64,000 nt of DNA from Rhodococcus sp. G-MC3 (lineage in GTDB: Bacteria; Actinomycetota; Actinomycetes; Mycobacteriales; Mycobacteriaceae). This document shows, piece by piece, positions 25,808-33,876 of the stretch; the first letter of the stretch is position 1; the number at the start of each line of letters is the position of its first letter. The stretch spans positions 231,873 to 295,872 of the forward strand of contig NZ_JASISW010000007.1 in assembly GCF_030063335.1 (NCBI RefSeq). Direction: 5' to 3'. The translations under genes and the position numbers were made by a program. The notes under the pieces were generated by a model. It was given only the letters and a program-made list of their open reading frames with translations, had not been told where the DNA came from and searched no databases.

Positions 25808-27079
25808 ATGTTGCATTTCAACGCATTTCTGCACAGCTGCGGGCACCACAGTGCTGCGTGGCGTCACCCGCGTTCGCGCGTCGAGGATCTGGGTGACATC
25901 CGCTACTACGAGGAACTCGCACAGACCGCCGAGCGCGGTAAGTTCGACGCTGTCTTCTTCGCCGACGGCCACTCTGTTCGCGACCCGGCTGGTGCGGGCA
26001 CGTGGTTCCTCGAACCGATCACCGCGTTGACGGCGATGGCGCGGGCAACGAGACGCATCGGGCTTGTCACGACCATAAGCACGACTTTCTACACGCCGTT
26101 CCACGCTGCGCGTCTGCTGGCGTCGCTCGATCACATCAGTGGTGGGCGAGCGGGCTGGAACGTCGTCACCTCCATGTTCGACGCCGAAGCACGCAATCAT
26201 GGGTACGACGAGATCCCCGCTCGGGCCGAGCGATATGCGCGTGCCGAGGAATTCGTCGAAGTGGCGCTCGCGCTGTGGGACAGCTGGGACGCCGACGCTC
26301 TGGTTCTCGATCGCGCCGGAATGTATGCCGATCCCGAGGCTGTTCATCCGATCGATCATGTGGGTGAACACTTTTCCGTGGACGGACCGTTGACGGTGCC
26401 GCGTTCGCCGCAGGGGCGTCCGGTGCTGTTCCAGGCCGGGGCGTCGGGACAGGGACGCGATCTTGCAGCGCAGTACGCCGAGGCAATTTATGCGGTTGCC
26501 TATGACATCGAGTCCGGGGCGAGCTATTACGCCGACGTGAAAGCCAGGATCGACAAGGCAGGCCGTGACCCTTCGGCAGTGGGCATCATGCCGGGGTTGG
26601 TCACCTATGTCGGTTCGACGATGGCGGAGGCACGCGCGAAAAAGGCAGAGCTGGACGCACTGTTGCCGGTCTCCCAGTCGTTGCGTCAGCTCGGCATGTT
26701 CGTCGAACAGGATTGCAGTGGCTGGGAACTCGATGCTCCGGTCCCGGTGCTGCCACCCATCGGGGAATTCACGGGCCCGCACGGCCGGTACGAGACGATT
26801 CTGCGGATCATCGCCAAGGACTCTCCCACCGTTCGCGAACTTCTGGGCACCCTCGCTGCGGGCGGTGGACACGCGACGATGATCGGCACTCCCGAATCCA
26901 TCGCCGACGATATCGAAGCCTGGGTGCATCGGGGCGCTGCAGACGGCTTCAACCTGATGCCTCCCCTGTACCCGGACAGTCTGACCGATTTCGTGGACGA
27001 AGTAGTGCCAATCCTGCAGTCCCGTGGCGTGTTTCGACGGGAGTACTCAGCCGACACGCTGCGTGGTCATCTAGCTTGA
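25808..27079 (+). CDS. LLM flavin monooxygenase, NtaA/SnaA/DszA family
   Basis: A 423-residue luciferase-like monooxygenase. LHFNAFLHSCGHHSAAWRHP at the start, AQTAERGKFDAVFFADGHS, SLDHISGGRAGWNVVTS and a C-terminal SIADDIEAWVHRGAADGFNLMPP are signatures of the NtaA/SnaA/DszA/SoxA branch. That branch uses FMNH2 from a separate reductase to oxidise nitrogen- or sulphur-containing compounds. The second gene of a TPP-riboswitch operon, which suggests action on a thiamine precursor, breakdown product or analogue. No flavin reductase is nearby. ATG at 25808 follows gggaca. Confidence 0.9.
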   Translation: MLHFNAFLHSCGHHSAAWRHPRSRVEDLGDIRYYEELAQTAERGKFDAVFFADGHSVRDPAGAGTWFLEPITALTAMARATRRIGLVTTISTTFYTPFHAARLLASLDHISGGRAGWNVVTSMFDAEARNHGYDEIPARAERYARAEEFVEVALALWDSWDADALVLDRAGMYADPEAVHPIDHVGEHFSVDGPLTVPRSPQGRPVLFQAGASGQGRDLAAQYAEAIYAVAYDIESGASYYADVKARIDKAGRDPSAVGIMPGLVTYVGSTMAEARAKKAELDALLPVSQSLRQLGMFVEQDCSGWELDAPVPVLPPIGEFTGPHGRYETILRIIAKDSPTVRELLGTLAAGGGHATMIGTPESIADDIEAWVHRGAADGFNLMPPLYPDSLTDFVDEVVPILQSRGVFRREYSADTLRGHLA

Positions 27080-27116
27080 GTGCCCGGCCATGCCCGGCAT
27101 CGGGGGTCGGGCTACC

Positions 27117-28007
27117 TCAGCGCAGCGAGGCTATGTAACTCTTCGTCAGGGCAGCGATTTCCGACGCGTGAGAGATCGGTGACCAGTGTCCGGCGGGAAT
27201 CTCGTTGCGCGTCAGGTTCTTGACCCACTTGCCGGTGTCCTCGTACGAGAACGGGCGAACGGCGACATCCTCGGTGTTGATCACCAACTGCACGGGGACC
27301 TCGACGTAACGTTCACGTGGCTTCGTCAGGCGCGGAATGATGTTCGCGCGATACCGGTTGGTTCCGGTGACCGCGTCGGACCACAGCGTCGAGTTCTGCG
27401 TCACGAGTGCGGGATCCACGTTGGAGAACTCTTGGAGGAACGCGGGCCATCCCTTGGCGAACTGACGTTTGATTCGCAGCGTCGACAGTCCGGGAATGTG
27501 GAACGTGACGGTGTACCAGGACGCGCGTGTCTGCGCGAGCAGCTGCCGTAGCCCGGCCCATGTCGGCTTCGTCAGTCTCGACCGTGACCATTTTCCGAGA
27601 TGGTCGAGGTTCGGACCGGAAACGGATGTGTACGACAAGATTCGATCGATCGCGCGAGGTTCGGCGACGGCCTCCCATACCTCGACTGCGCCCCAGTCGT
27701 GGGCGAGTACGTGGACCGGCTTGTTCGGGCTGACGGCGTCGAGCACCGCGTAGAAGTCCGACGCCAAGTTCGCCAGGCGGTATGCCGACTGCTCCTGCGG
27801 CACCGTGCTCTCCCCGGCGCCCCTCGTGTCGTAGCTGATGATGCGGTACTCGTCGGCGAGCAGTGGGACGATGTGGCTCCAGAGTTCGTGGGTGTCCGGC
27901 CAACCGTGGACGAGAACGATCGTCTCGCCGTCGGGGTTGCCGGTCTCGAACACGGCAAGGCTCAGGCCCTCGTTGACGACTGTTGTTCGTTCCACGGTGG
28001 TGCTCAT
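27117..28007 (-). CDS. Alpha/beta hydrolase, epoxide-hydrolase-like
   Basis: A 296-residue alpha/beta hydrolase. The oxyanion region HGWPDT (residues 34-39), the nucleophile Asp104 in LAHDWGAVE, and the catalytic His274 in PAGHWSPIS indicate the Asp-nucleophile class (epoxide hydrolases, haloalkane dehalogenases). A cap domain spans about 130-215. The ATG at 28007 is chosen over 28031 because it gives the usual N-terminus. Convergent with the riboswitch operon, 37 bp away. The substrate is unknown. Confidence 0.85.
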   Translation of the reverse strand: MSTTVERTTVVNEGLSLAVFETGNPDGETIVLVHGWPDTHELWSHIVPLLADEYRIISYDTRGAGESTVPQEQSAYRLANLASDFYAVLDAVSPNKPVHVLAHDWGAVEVWEAVAEPRAIDRILSYTSVSGPNLDHLGKWSRSRLTKPTWAGLRQLLAQTRASWYTVTFHIPGLSTLRIKRQFAKGWPAFLQEFSNVDPALVTQNSTLWSDAVTGTNRYRANIIPRLTKPRERYVEVPVQLVINTEDVAVRPFSYEDTGKWVKNLTRNEIPAGHWSPISHASEIAALTKSYIASLR

Positions 28008-28087
28008 ACGAGCCGACTTTAGTATGAACACTGGTTACATGTACATGGTCTGTCGGTACCGGCTGCAAGAATCGCCAGGTGATTCCG

Positions 28088-28549
28088 ATGCCTGAGTGGC
28101 CACCCACCGTCCGCGCGATCGCGACTGCCACCGACCATGCCGTGACCGCCGCTCGCGCCAGGTCCAACGCCGACTTCGCTGACGCCGTGGGCGCACTCGC
28201 GTCCGAGGATGCGGCCAGGGTCGGACTGATTCACGCCGAGATCGTGCGCTCGCTACTCGAAGAGTTGCACTCCGACGGGCTGACCGGGGAGAACGTGCAG
28301 GATGCGTTGGCGAGCACGGTCCGCTCGGCGGCTCAATGGATCCCCGATCTGGATGTGCCAGGGTTCGTCGAGGTCCTGACGGGCGCGCTCGGAGTGGCTG
28401 ACGCCGAGGAGAAGCGTCCGGCTCCTCGGCCTGAGCATGCCGTCCTCATCATCACGGACCTGCTGGTCAGACGCAAAGCTTCTGCCGAGATCTATATCCG
28501 CCGGGCAGTCGCCGAAGTGCGGCGTGCGCAGACGATCGAGATGCCCTAG
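28088..28549 (+). CDS. Hypothetical protein, about 153 aa
   Basis: It begins MPEWPPTVRAIATATDHAVT and is mostly helical (DAVGALASEDAARVGLIHAEIVRSLLEEL, then HAVLIITDLLVRRKASAEIYIRRAVAEVR). No motif, signal peptide or TM segment is recognised. It diverges from the epoxide-hydrolase-like gene by 80 bp. An aggtga ribosome site supports the ATG at 28088; a GTG at 28079 is also in frame. Confidence 0.6.
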   Translation: MPEWPPTVRAIATATDHAVTAARARSNADFADAVGALASEDAARVGLIHAEIVRSLLEELHSDGLTGENVQDALASTVRSAAQWIPDLDVPGFVEVLTGALGVADAEEKRPAPRPEHAVLIITDLLVRRKASAEIYIRRAVAEVRRAQTIEMP

Positions 28550-28555
28550 CGGTAA

Positions 28556-28592
28556 CTAACTATATCTAGCAAAAGTCCGAGAGTGCTGTAGA
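28556..28592 (-). other. Conserved 3' element, copy 2
   Basis: About 25 bases beyond the LeuA-domain gene stop, the minus strand has ctctacagcactctc, then acttttgctagatata. This resembles the element after the alarmone synthetase (16303-16338). Part of it (cttttNgctagata) recurs upstream of the same gene at 29299-29316. Confidence 0.35.
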
Positions 28593-28616
28593 GGACGCTA
28601 TCCAAGGTAATCGCTT

Positions 28617-29132
28617 TCATGCGTGGAGCATGTTCGCGGCACCGATGATCGCCCGGATCGACGACTCTGCGCTGTCGTGCCCGATTGCCATCGACCACTC
28701 GTGACGTCCGTCGTACTCGCAGAGGACGAAAGTCGCGGTTTCAGCGGTGTCGCCCGTCCCCATCGTCTGCTGGTGGAACGAGGTGATCTCGATATGAAAG
28801 CCGGCGTCGTAGAGCATCGAGGTCAACGCATCGATCGGGCCGAAAGAGGTGGCCGTCGCAGAACGGATGTAGGCAGGTTCGCCCGCGGTGTGGTTGGACG
28901 CGGTGTGGTTGGAGGCGGTGTGGTTGGCGGCGATTCCGAAGGTGGCCTCGAACGTCGTCCGGCCGCCGCGGGCGCGGCTGGTGGTCCAGTTGCCGAGTCG
29001 GATGGGTCCGCTTGTTCTGCAGAAGGTGTCCGTGAAGGTCGTCCAGCTCATGTTCGCGGCGCGGTCGCGTAACGCGGCAGGGAGGAATGCGGCGAATGTG
29101 TCGTCGGAAGAGAAAGAAGTGAGAGCGTTCAT
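28617..29132 (-). CDS. Stand-alone LeuA regulatory-domain protein
   Basis: A 171-residue protein whose C-terminal half matches the allosteric (R) domain of 2-isopropylmalate synthase: GPIDALTSMLYDAGFHIEI, SFHQQTMGTGDTAETATFVL, RHEWSMAIGHDSAESSIRAIIGAANML. The TIM-barrel catalytic domain and metal-binding motifs are absent. The middle has three NHTAS repeats from 15-bp DNA units (28885-28929). The N-terminal RAANMSWTTFTDTFCRTSGPIRLG is shared with similar short actinobacterial proteins, as far as I recall. It may sense leucine or bind LeuA. A possible attenuator leader lies upstream. Confidence 0.75.
   Translation of the reverse strand: MNALTSFSSDDTFAAFLPAALRDRAANMSWTTFTDTFCRTSGPIRLGNWTTSRARGGRTTFEATFGIAANHTASNHTASNHTAGEPAYIRSATATSFGPIDALTSMLYDAGFHIEITSFHQQTMGTGDTAETATFVLCEYDGRHEWSMAIGHDSAESSIRAIIGAANMLHA
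28885..28929. repeat. 15-bp tandem repeat inside the LeuA-domain gene
   Basis: Three units of gcggtgtggttggac, differing only at the last two bases, encode the NHTAS repeats of the linker before the R domain. Confidence 0.9.
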
Positions 29133-29149
29133 GGGAGTGGTCTTTCCGA

Positions 29150-29245
29150 ATGTGAAGGAAGGACCGGGGTAGCACAACGACCCGCAGCGGGGGTCGGTCC
29201 GAATCAGACCCCGCTACGGCGGTGTACTACGAGAGTGCTCTTCAC
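29150..29245 (-). promoter_or_regulatory. Candidate transcription attenuator of the LeuA-domain gene
   Basis: In the minus-strand leader, agcggggtc (end of the leader ORF) can pair with gacccccgct. The alternative structure pairs cgaccc with gggtcg, enclosed by ggaccg with cggtcc. These are mutually exclusive, as expected for an antiterminator and terminator. The leader ORF stops inside the first arm. Seen by eye only; energies not calculated. Confidence 0.45.
29204..29245 (-). CDS. Possible leader peptide, 13 aa
   Basis: A GTG-initiated mini-ORF reads V/M-K-S-T-L-V-V-H-R-R-S-G-V then TGA, 71 bases before the LeuA-domain gene. The Leu-Val-Val run and terminal Val are branched-chain codons, and the stop lies in the first pairing arm of the candidate attenuator. 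Ribosome stalling here would report leucine or valine supply. No strong ribosome-binding site is seen, so confidence is modest. Confidence 0.4.
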   Translation of the reverse strand: MKSTLVVHRRSGV

Positions 29246-29424
29246 GAGTGTCAACCTAGCCGCCCGGCTCGAAGATGCGCAAGCATCGGGCTTTCTACTT
29301 CTATCTAGCGAAAAGATAAGATAGCAATATATCGCCGCAGACACTCGATACCACTCCATAAGGCTCTCTAGGACACGCACTAGATGTCCGCATAATTCGC
29401 TATCACGCTTGTTACTTTGGCCCC

Positions 29425-30615
29425 ATGGACCCCGTGCGTAACCCATACGCTCCCGGCGCAGGTCAGCGCCCACCCGAGCTCGCCGGTCGATCGAAGCAGC
29501 TCGACGCCTTCGATGTCGTACTCGAACGCATTACCCGCGGCCGACCCGAGCGAAGCGTCGTACTGACGGGGTTGCGAGGCGTCGGGAAGACGGTGTTGCT
29601 CAATCACCTGCGATCCGCAGCCGTCGCACGCGGCTGGGGAACCGGAAAGATCGAAGCCAGGCCCGATCAGGAGCTGAGAAGGCCACTGTCCTCGGCGCTG
29701 CACATGGCGGTCCGCGGTATCGCGGCCTCGCACCGAGATCCCGAACGCGTCGACGAGTTCCTCGGCGTCCTCAAAGCATTCGCGCTGCGGGCGAGCGTCG
29801 ACAAGGGCATGCGCGAGCGCTGGCAGCCGGGCATCGACGTGCCGGCGAAGACCGGTCGCGCCGACTCGGGTGACATCGAGATCGACCTGGTAGAACTGCT
29901 GCTCGACGCGTCATCCCTTGCCGCTGACGTGGGCGTCGGCATTGCAATCTTCATCGACGAGATGCAGGATCTCGGACCTGCCGACATCTCCGCCCTGTGC
30001 GCTGCGTGCCACGAGCTCAGTCAGGATGCGGCGCCGCTGATCATCGTCGGCGCTGGGTTGCCGCATCTGCCTGCAGTTCTGTCGGCGTCGAAGAGTTACT
30101 CGGAGCGGCTGTTCAGTTACCACCGGATCGGTCGACTCGAACGGACTGCCGCTGACCTCGCGCTGATCGCGCCGGCTGACCGTGAGGGCGTCGAGTACAC
30201 CCCCGAAGCGCTCGACGCCCTGTACGCATCGGCCGACGGGTACCCGTACTTCGTGCAGGCCTACGGCAAGGCGACGTGGGATCTGGCGGCGGAATCGCCG
30301 ATCACCGCGGAGGATGTGCGCGTAGCCATGCCTACCGCCGAGGAAGAGCTCGCGGTCGGCTTCTTCGGTTCGCGCTACGAGCGAGCGACGCCCGCCGAAC
30401 GCGAGTACATGCGCGCGATGGCCGACCTGTCCAGCGACGATGCGTCGGTGCCGACGTCCGCCGTGGCGACTGAGCTGAAGCGCAAGCCCGCGTCGTTGTC
30501 CCCTGCCCGCGACGGCTTGATCAAGAAGGGGCTGATCTACTCGGCCGAGCGCGGGACCATCGCGTTCACAGTCCCCCACTTCGGGCGGTATCTGAGGGCT
30601 CAGACTGACGAGTAG
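29425..30615 (+). CDS. AAA ATPase with C-terminal winged-helix-like region
   Basis: A 396-residue Orc/STAND-like ATPase. Walker A is LRGVGKTVLL near residues 49-58 and Walker B is AIFIDEMQDL near 174-183. A sensor-type segment (IVGAGLPHLP) and a C-terminal block (SSDDASVPTSAVATELKRKPASLSPARDGLIKKGLIY) that looks like a winged helix follow. This set occurs in ATP-dependent regulators and some defence or plasmid proteins; the exact role is not known. It stands alone, with a strong convergent terminator. Confidence 0.82.
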   Translation: MDPVRNPYAPGAGQRPPELAGRSKQLDAFDVVLERITRGRPERSVVLTGLRGVGKTVLLNHLRSAAVARGWGTGKIEARPDQELRRPLSSALHMAVRGIAASHRDPERVDEFLGVLKAFALRASVDKGMRERWQPGIDVPAKTGRADSGDIEIDLVELLLDASSLAADVGVGIAIFIDEMQDLGPADISALCAACHELSQDAAPLIIVGAGLPHLPAVLSASKSYSERLFSYHRIGRLERTAADLALIAPADREGVEYTPEALDALYASADGYPYFVQAYGKATWDLAAESPITAEDVRVAMPTAEEELAVGFFGSRYERATPAEREYMRAMADLSSDDASVPTSAVATELKRKPASLSPARDGLIKKGLIYSAERGTIAFTVPHFGRYLRAQTDE

Positions 30616-30627
30616 GGCGCTTCGCGC

Positions 30628-30673
30628 CACGTGTGCGGAAATACGTCCTCTGCGACGTATTTCCGCGCACGTG
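30628..30673. terminator. 20-bp stem bidirectional terminator
   Basis: cacgtgtgcggaaatacgtc and gacgtatttccgcgcacgtg pair over 20 bp with a single G-T wobble and a 6-nt loop. It lies between the convergent AAA ATPase and alkB genes and would serve both. Confidence 0.85.
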
Positions 30674-30686
30674 CGGCGCAGCCGCC

Positions 30687-31805
30687 TCAGGCGTTGATGC
30701 GGGACATATCCCCGTCGTAGTACGCGATCAGCCGCTTGTCCATCACCCTGCGCCACAGGGGCGGGACGAGCGCGCAGAAGATCATTACGGCATAGCCGGC
30801 GGGCAACTGCGGGGACTCGTCGACCGTGCGCAGCGACTGGTACCGGCGTACCGGGTTCGCGTGGTGATCGCTGTGGCGCTGCAGGTGGTAGAGAAACAGA
30901 TTGCTCCACAGGTGGTCGCTGTTCCAGCTGTGGGTGTGGTTGCAGCGCTCGTAGCGGCCGCTCGGCCTCTTGCGGCGCAGCAACCCGTAGTGCTCGAGGT
31001 AGTTCGCCGCCTCGAACAGAACGACCGCGACGATTGCCTGGATGACGAGGTACGGCGCGATCTGCCAGCCGAACACCCCGATCAGCACCGCGAACAGCAC
31101 GATGGAGATCGCTGCCGCGTTGAACAGGTGATTGTGTGCGGTCCACTTCGTCGAGCCGACGCGATGGAGGCGTCGTTGTTCCAGATCCCACGCCGAGACG
31201 ATGCCGCCGATCATGCTGCGGGGCAGGAATCTCCAGAAGCTCTCGCCGTACTTGGCCGACGCGGGGTCCTCGGGAGTGGCCACGCGGACGTGGTGGCCAT
31301 GGTTGTGTTCGACGTAGAAGTGGCCGTAGAACGACTGTGCAAGGGTGACTTTGGACATCCAGCGCTCGACGTTTTCGCGTTTGTGGCCCAGCTCATGTGC
31401 GGCGTTGATGCCGACACCACCGACGACACCGACCGTGATGGCAAGCCCGATCCGTTCCGGCACGCCGAGCGGTCCGTAGGTCCACAGATAACACGCTGTC
31501 ACCAGACCTGCGTATTGCAATGGAATCAACAGGTAGAGGCACCAGCGGTAGTACTTGTCGTTCTCCAACGCTTCTGCCGCTTCCAACGGCGGATTGCTCT
31601 TGTCGACTCCGGCGAAAGCATCGACCAGCGGGATCGCGACCCCCATTATGATCAACCCGAGCAGCCAGAATGCGCCAGGGCCGAGCCAGGAGACCAGGCC
31701 CCAGGCCATGAAAGGGCTGAGGGGAATGACGAGACCGAGCGGCCATAGGTATCGCTTCGGATCACGCCACGCGTCTGTGCCGCTCGCTCCTGTGGGCACG
31801 CTCAT
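30687..31805 (-). CDS. alkB: Membrane alkane 1-monooxygenase AlkB
   Basis: A 372-residue integral-membrane diiron hydroxylase that oxidises medium-chain n-alkanes to 1-alcohols. The histidine boxes are NAAHELGHK, EHNHGHH and LQRHSDHHAN, and the NYLEHYG motif is present. About six hydrophobic segments are visible. The ATG at 31805 follows gagaggggg. Unlike the usual rhodococcal alkB-rubA-rubB-alkU cluster, a terminator follows immediately and no rubredoxin or TetR gene is attached, so electron donors must come from elsewhere. Confidence 0.95.
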   Translation of the reverse strand: MSVPTGASGTDAWRDPKRYLWPLGLVIPLSPFMAWGLVSWLGPGAFWLLGLIIMGVAIPLVDAFAGVDKSNPPLEAAEALENDKYYRWCLYLLIPLQYAGLVTACYLWTYGPLGVPERIGLAITVGVVGGVGINAAHELGHKRENVERWMSKVTLAQSFYGHFYVEHNHGHHVRVATPEDPASAKYGESFWRFLPRSMIGGIVSAWDLEQRRLHRVGSTKWTAHNHLFNAAAISIVLFAVLIGVFGWQIAPYLVIQAIVAVVLFEAANYLEHYGLLRRKRPSGRYERCNHTHSWNSDHLWSNLFLYHLQRHSDHHANPVRRYQSLRTVDESPQLPAGYAVMIFCALVPPLWRRVMDKRLIAYYDGDMSRINA

Positions 31806-31861
31806 AGAGGTGCTACCCCCTCTCGACCTGTCGACCACTGAAATCTACCGATCACATCGCA

Positions 31862-31878
31862 GTTTACTTGGACTAAAC
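31862..31878. promoter_or_regulatory. AT-rich inverted repeat upstream of alkB
   Basis: gtttacttggactaaac has gttta/taaac arms in an AT-rich stretch between alkB and the divergent lipase gene, about 57 bp before the alkB start. A possible operator only. Confidence 0.3.
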
Positions 31879-31985
31879 ATTAACAGTAACTATCGAGCAA
31901 ATCTTTCGACCGATCTTGTATTCATCGGCACAACACCGTGGTCGGATGGGACAGATCACCCCCCCAACGTGAGGAGTAACACCCC

Positions 31986-32831
31986 GTGCAACGAACAGAA
32001 TCCACGTTCACCGGCGCCCGAGGAACCCCCATCGTCTACGACGTGTGGACTCCGGACACCGAATGCACCGGTCTGCTTGTCCTCTCGCACGGGCTTGGTG
32101 AACATGCTCGCCGATACGATCATGTCATTGCACGGCTCGGTGACCTCGGTCTCACGGTGTATGCGCTCGATCACCGCGGTCACGGTCGTTCGGGTGGCAA
32201 GCGGCTGGAGCTCACACGGTGGGCTGACTTCACCGACGACCTCCACGAACTCTTTCGAATCGCCAGGGCAGCGCACCCGGCGACCAAGAATTTCCTGCTC
32301 GGCCACAGCATGGGCGGTGCGATCGCGCTGTCCTACGCGCTCGATCACCAACAGGATCTCGATGCGCTCATGTTGTCCGGGCCGGCCGTCGTCCTCGGCG
32401 ACAGCACCCCCAAAATTCTGGTCTTCGTCGGCAAGATCCTCGGCCGAATCGCCCCCGGCGTGCCGGTCCAGTCCCTCGACTCGGCCGATGTCTCCCGCGA
32501 TCCCGACGTCGTCGCCGCCTACGACAACGATCCGCTCGTCCATCACGGCAAGATCCCGGCTGGGCTGGCCGGCCAGTTCGTCGGGGCCATGGAGAGCTTT
32601 CCCGCGCGAGTGCCGTCGTTGACGCTTCCGGTACTTCTACAACACGGGAGCGACGACAAACTCGCGGACGTCTCCGGTAGTCGGATGATCGCCGAAAAGG
32701 CGGGTTCCAGCGATCTCACGATCGAGGTGTACGACGGCCTCTATCACGAGGTGTTCAACGAACCCGAGAACGAGCGGGTGCTCGACGACCTGATCCGGTG
32801 GTTGGCGCCACGTGTGCGTGAGAGCGAGTAG
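31986..32831 (+). CDS. Monoacylglycerol lipase-type alpha/beta hydrolase
   Basis: A 281-residue hydrolase of the monoglyceride lipase family (Rv0183-like). The nucleophile elbow LGHSMGGAI, Asp in HGSDDKLADV and His in YHEVFNEP form the triad; LSHGLGEHARRYDHV is the usual oxyanion region. A gaggag site precedes the GTG start at 31986. It would release fatty acid and glycerol from monoacylglycerols. Divergent from alkB, so both may belong to lipid/hydrocarbon use. Confidence 0.9.
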   Translation: MQRTESTFTGARGTPIVYDVWTPDTECTGLLVLSHGLGEHARRYDHVIARLGDLGLTVYALDHRGHGRSGGKRLELTRWADFTDDLHELFRIARAAHPATKNFLLGHSMGGAIALSYALDHQQDLDALMLSGPAVVLGDSTPKILVFVGKILGRIAPGVPVQSLDSADVSRDPDVVAAYDNDPLVHHGKIPAGLAGQFVGAMESFPARVPSLTLPVLLQHGSDDKLADVSGSRMIAEKAGSSDLTIEVYDGLYHEVFNEPENERVLDDLIRWLAPRVRESE

Positions 32832-32901
32832 TTTCTCACTCGGGGTAGAAGATTCGCGGGCTTGAACATTCGCGGGGCGAAAAATCGAGGAGGGGTTTCA
32901 C

Positions 32902-33792
32902 TTGGCGCAGACGGCGTTGGTTCTCGGTGGTGGCGGAGTGGCGGGTATCGCGTGGCAGACGGGACTACTGCACGGCTTGTCCGATGCCGGGGTCGACGTG
33001 ACCGCCCCGGATTGGTCGGACACGGTTCTCGGGACTTCGGCGGGATCCACCGTCGCAGCCCAAGTAACCAGTGGTATCACGTTGAGCGACTTGTACTCTC
33101 GGCAGGTCGATCCCGCTCAGCAGATCGAGGAACCCCGGCCAGACGTGGCGATCGAGGAATTGAACGACATGCTCGAACGTGCCACCGAGCGAGCGGCGGG
33201 CGACCGGCAGAAATTTGCACGCTACGTCGGCGAAGCCGCCCTTGCTGCATCGACGCCGACGGAAGCCGACCGTCGAGTCGTCATCGGGCATCGGTTGCCA
33301 GGCCGCGAATGGCCGGAACGGGATCTCCGGATCGTGGCGGTGGACGCCGAGTCCGGACGCCACCGAGTGCTCGACCGGGACTCCGGAGTGCGCCTTGTCG
33401 ACGCTGTCGCTGCGAGCTGTGCGATTCCTGGCATGTGGCCGCCGGTCACCATCGGAGTCCACCGCTACATCGACGGAGGCGTCCGGTCCAGCGAGAACGC
33501 AGACCTGGCAGTCGGTTTCGCGCATGTTCTGGTTCTTCAGGTCGGTGTGTTCCCGGCTGCCCCTGCTGACGTTGCCGCTGACGAAGCCGCGGTCGATAAT
33601 TCAATCGATCGTGAGCGTGCGTTCCTTTCTTCGCGCGGTGCTGTCGTCGAGATTCTGAGCCCGGACGAAGCCAGCCTCGCCGCGATCGGGCCCGACCCGA
33701 CGGATCCCCGCGTCCGTGCCGCAGCGGCGGAGGCGGGATTCCGGCAGGGCGCGGCCCTCGCCGAGCAGGTGCGTGCCTTCAAGGCCGACTGA
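32902..33792 (+). CDS. Patatin-like phospholipase
   Basis: A 296-residue patatin-domain lipid acyl hydrolase. The Gly-rich oxyanion loop LGGGGVAGIAWQ (residues 8-19), the Ser-Asp dyad in LGTSAGS (nucleophile near residue 46) and YIDGGVRS are intact. The TTG start follows gaggagggg. The stop codon TGA is the first part of a 19-bp tandem repeat. Acts on membrane or storage lipids; the substrate is not predictable. Confidence 0.9.
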   Translation: MAQTALVLGGGGVAGIAWQTGLLHGLSDAGVDVTAPDWSDTVLGTSAGSTVAAQVTSGITLSDLYSRQVDPAQQIEEPRPDVAIEELNDMLERATERAAGDRQKFARYVGEAALAASTPTEADRRVVIGHRLPGREWPERDLRIVAVDAESGRHRVLDRDSGVRLVDAVAASCAIPGMWPPVTIGVHRYIDGGVRSSENADLAVGFAHVLVLQVGVFPAAPADVAADEAAVDNSIDRERAFLSSRGAVVEILSPDEASLAAIGPDPTDPRVRAAAAEAGFRQGAALAEQVRAFKAD

Positions 33793-33865
33793 ACAGAGCG
33801 GTCAGGATTGAACAGAACTGTCAGGATTGAACAGAACTGTCAGGATTGAACAGAACTGTCAGGAC
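33790..33865. repeat. 19-bp tandem repeat, four copies
   Basis: tgaacagaactgtcaggat is repeated four times head to tail (first copy with two changes, last with one). It starts at the stop codon of the patatin gene and ends 11 bp before the convergent amidohydrolase stop. Confidence 0.95.
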
Positions 33866-33876
33866 TGGACCAGCTG

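Noticed and set aside
29204..29473. An 89-codon minus-strand frame upstream of the LeuA-domain gene
   Set aside because: It overlaps the AAA ATPase start and shows no protein-like pattern; only its last 13 codons are considered, as a leader peptide.
33790..33865. Could the 19-bp array be a CRISPR
   Set aside because: Units are directly tandem with no spacers and no cas genes are nearby.
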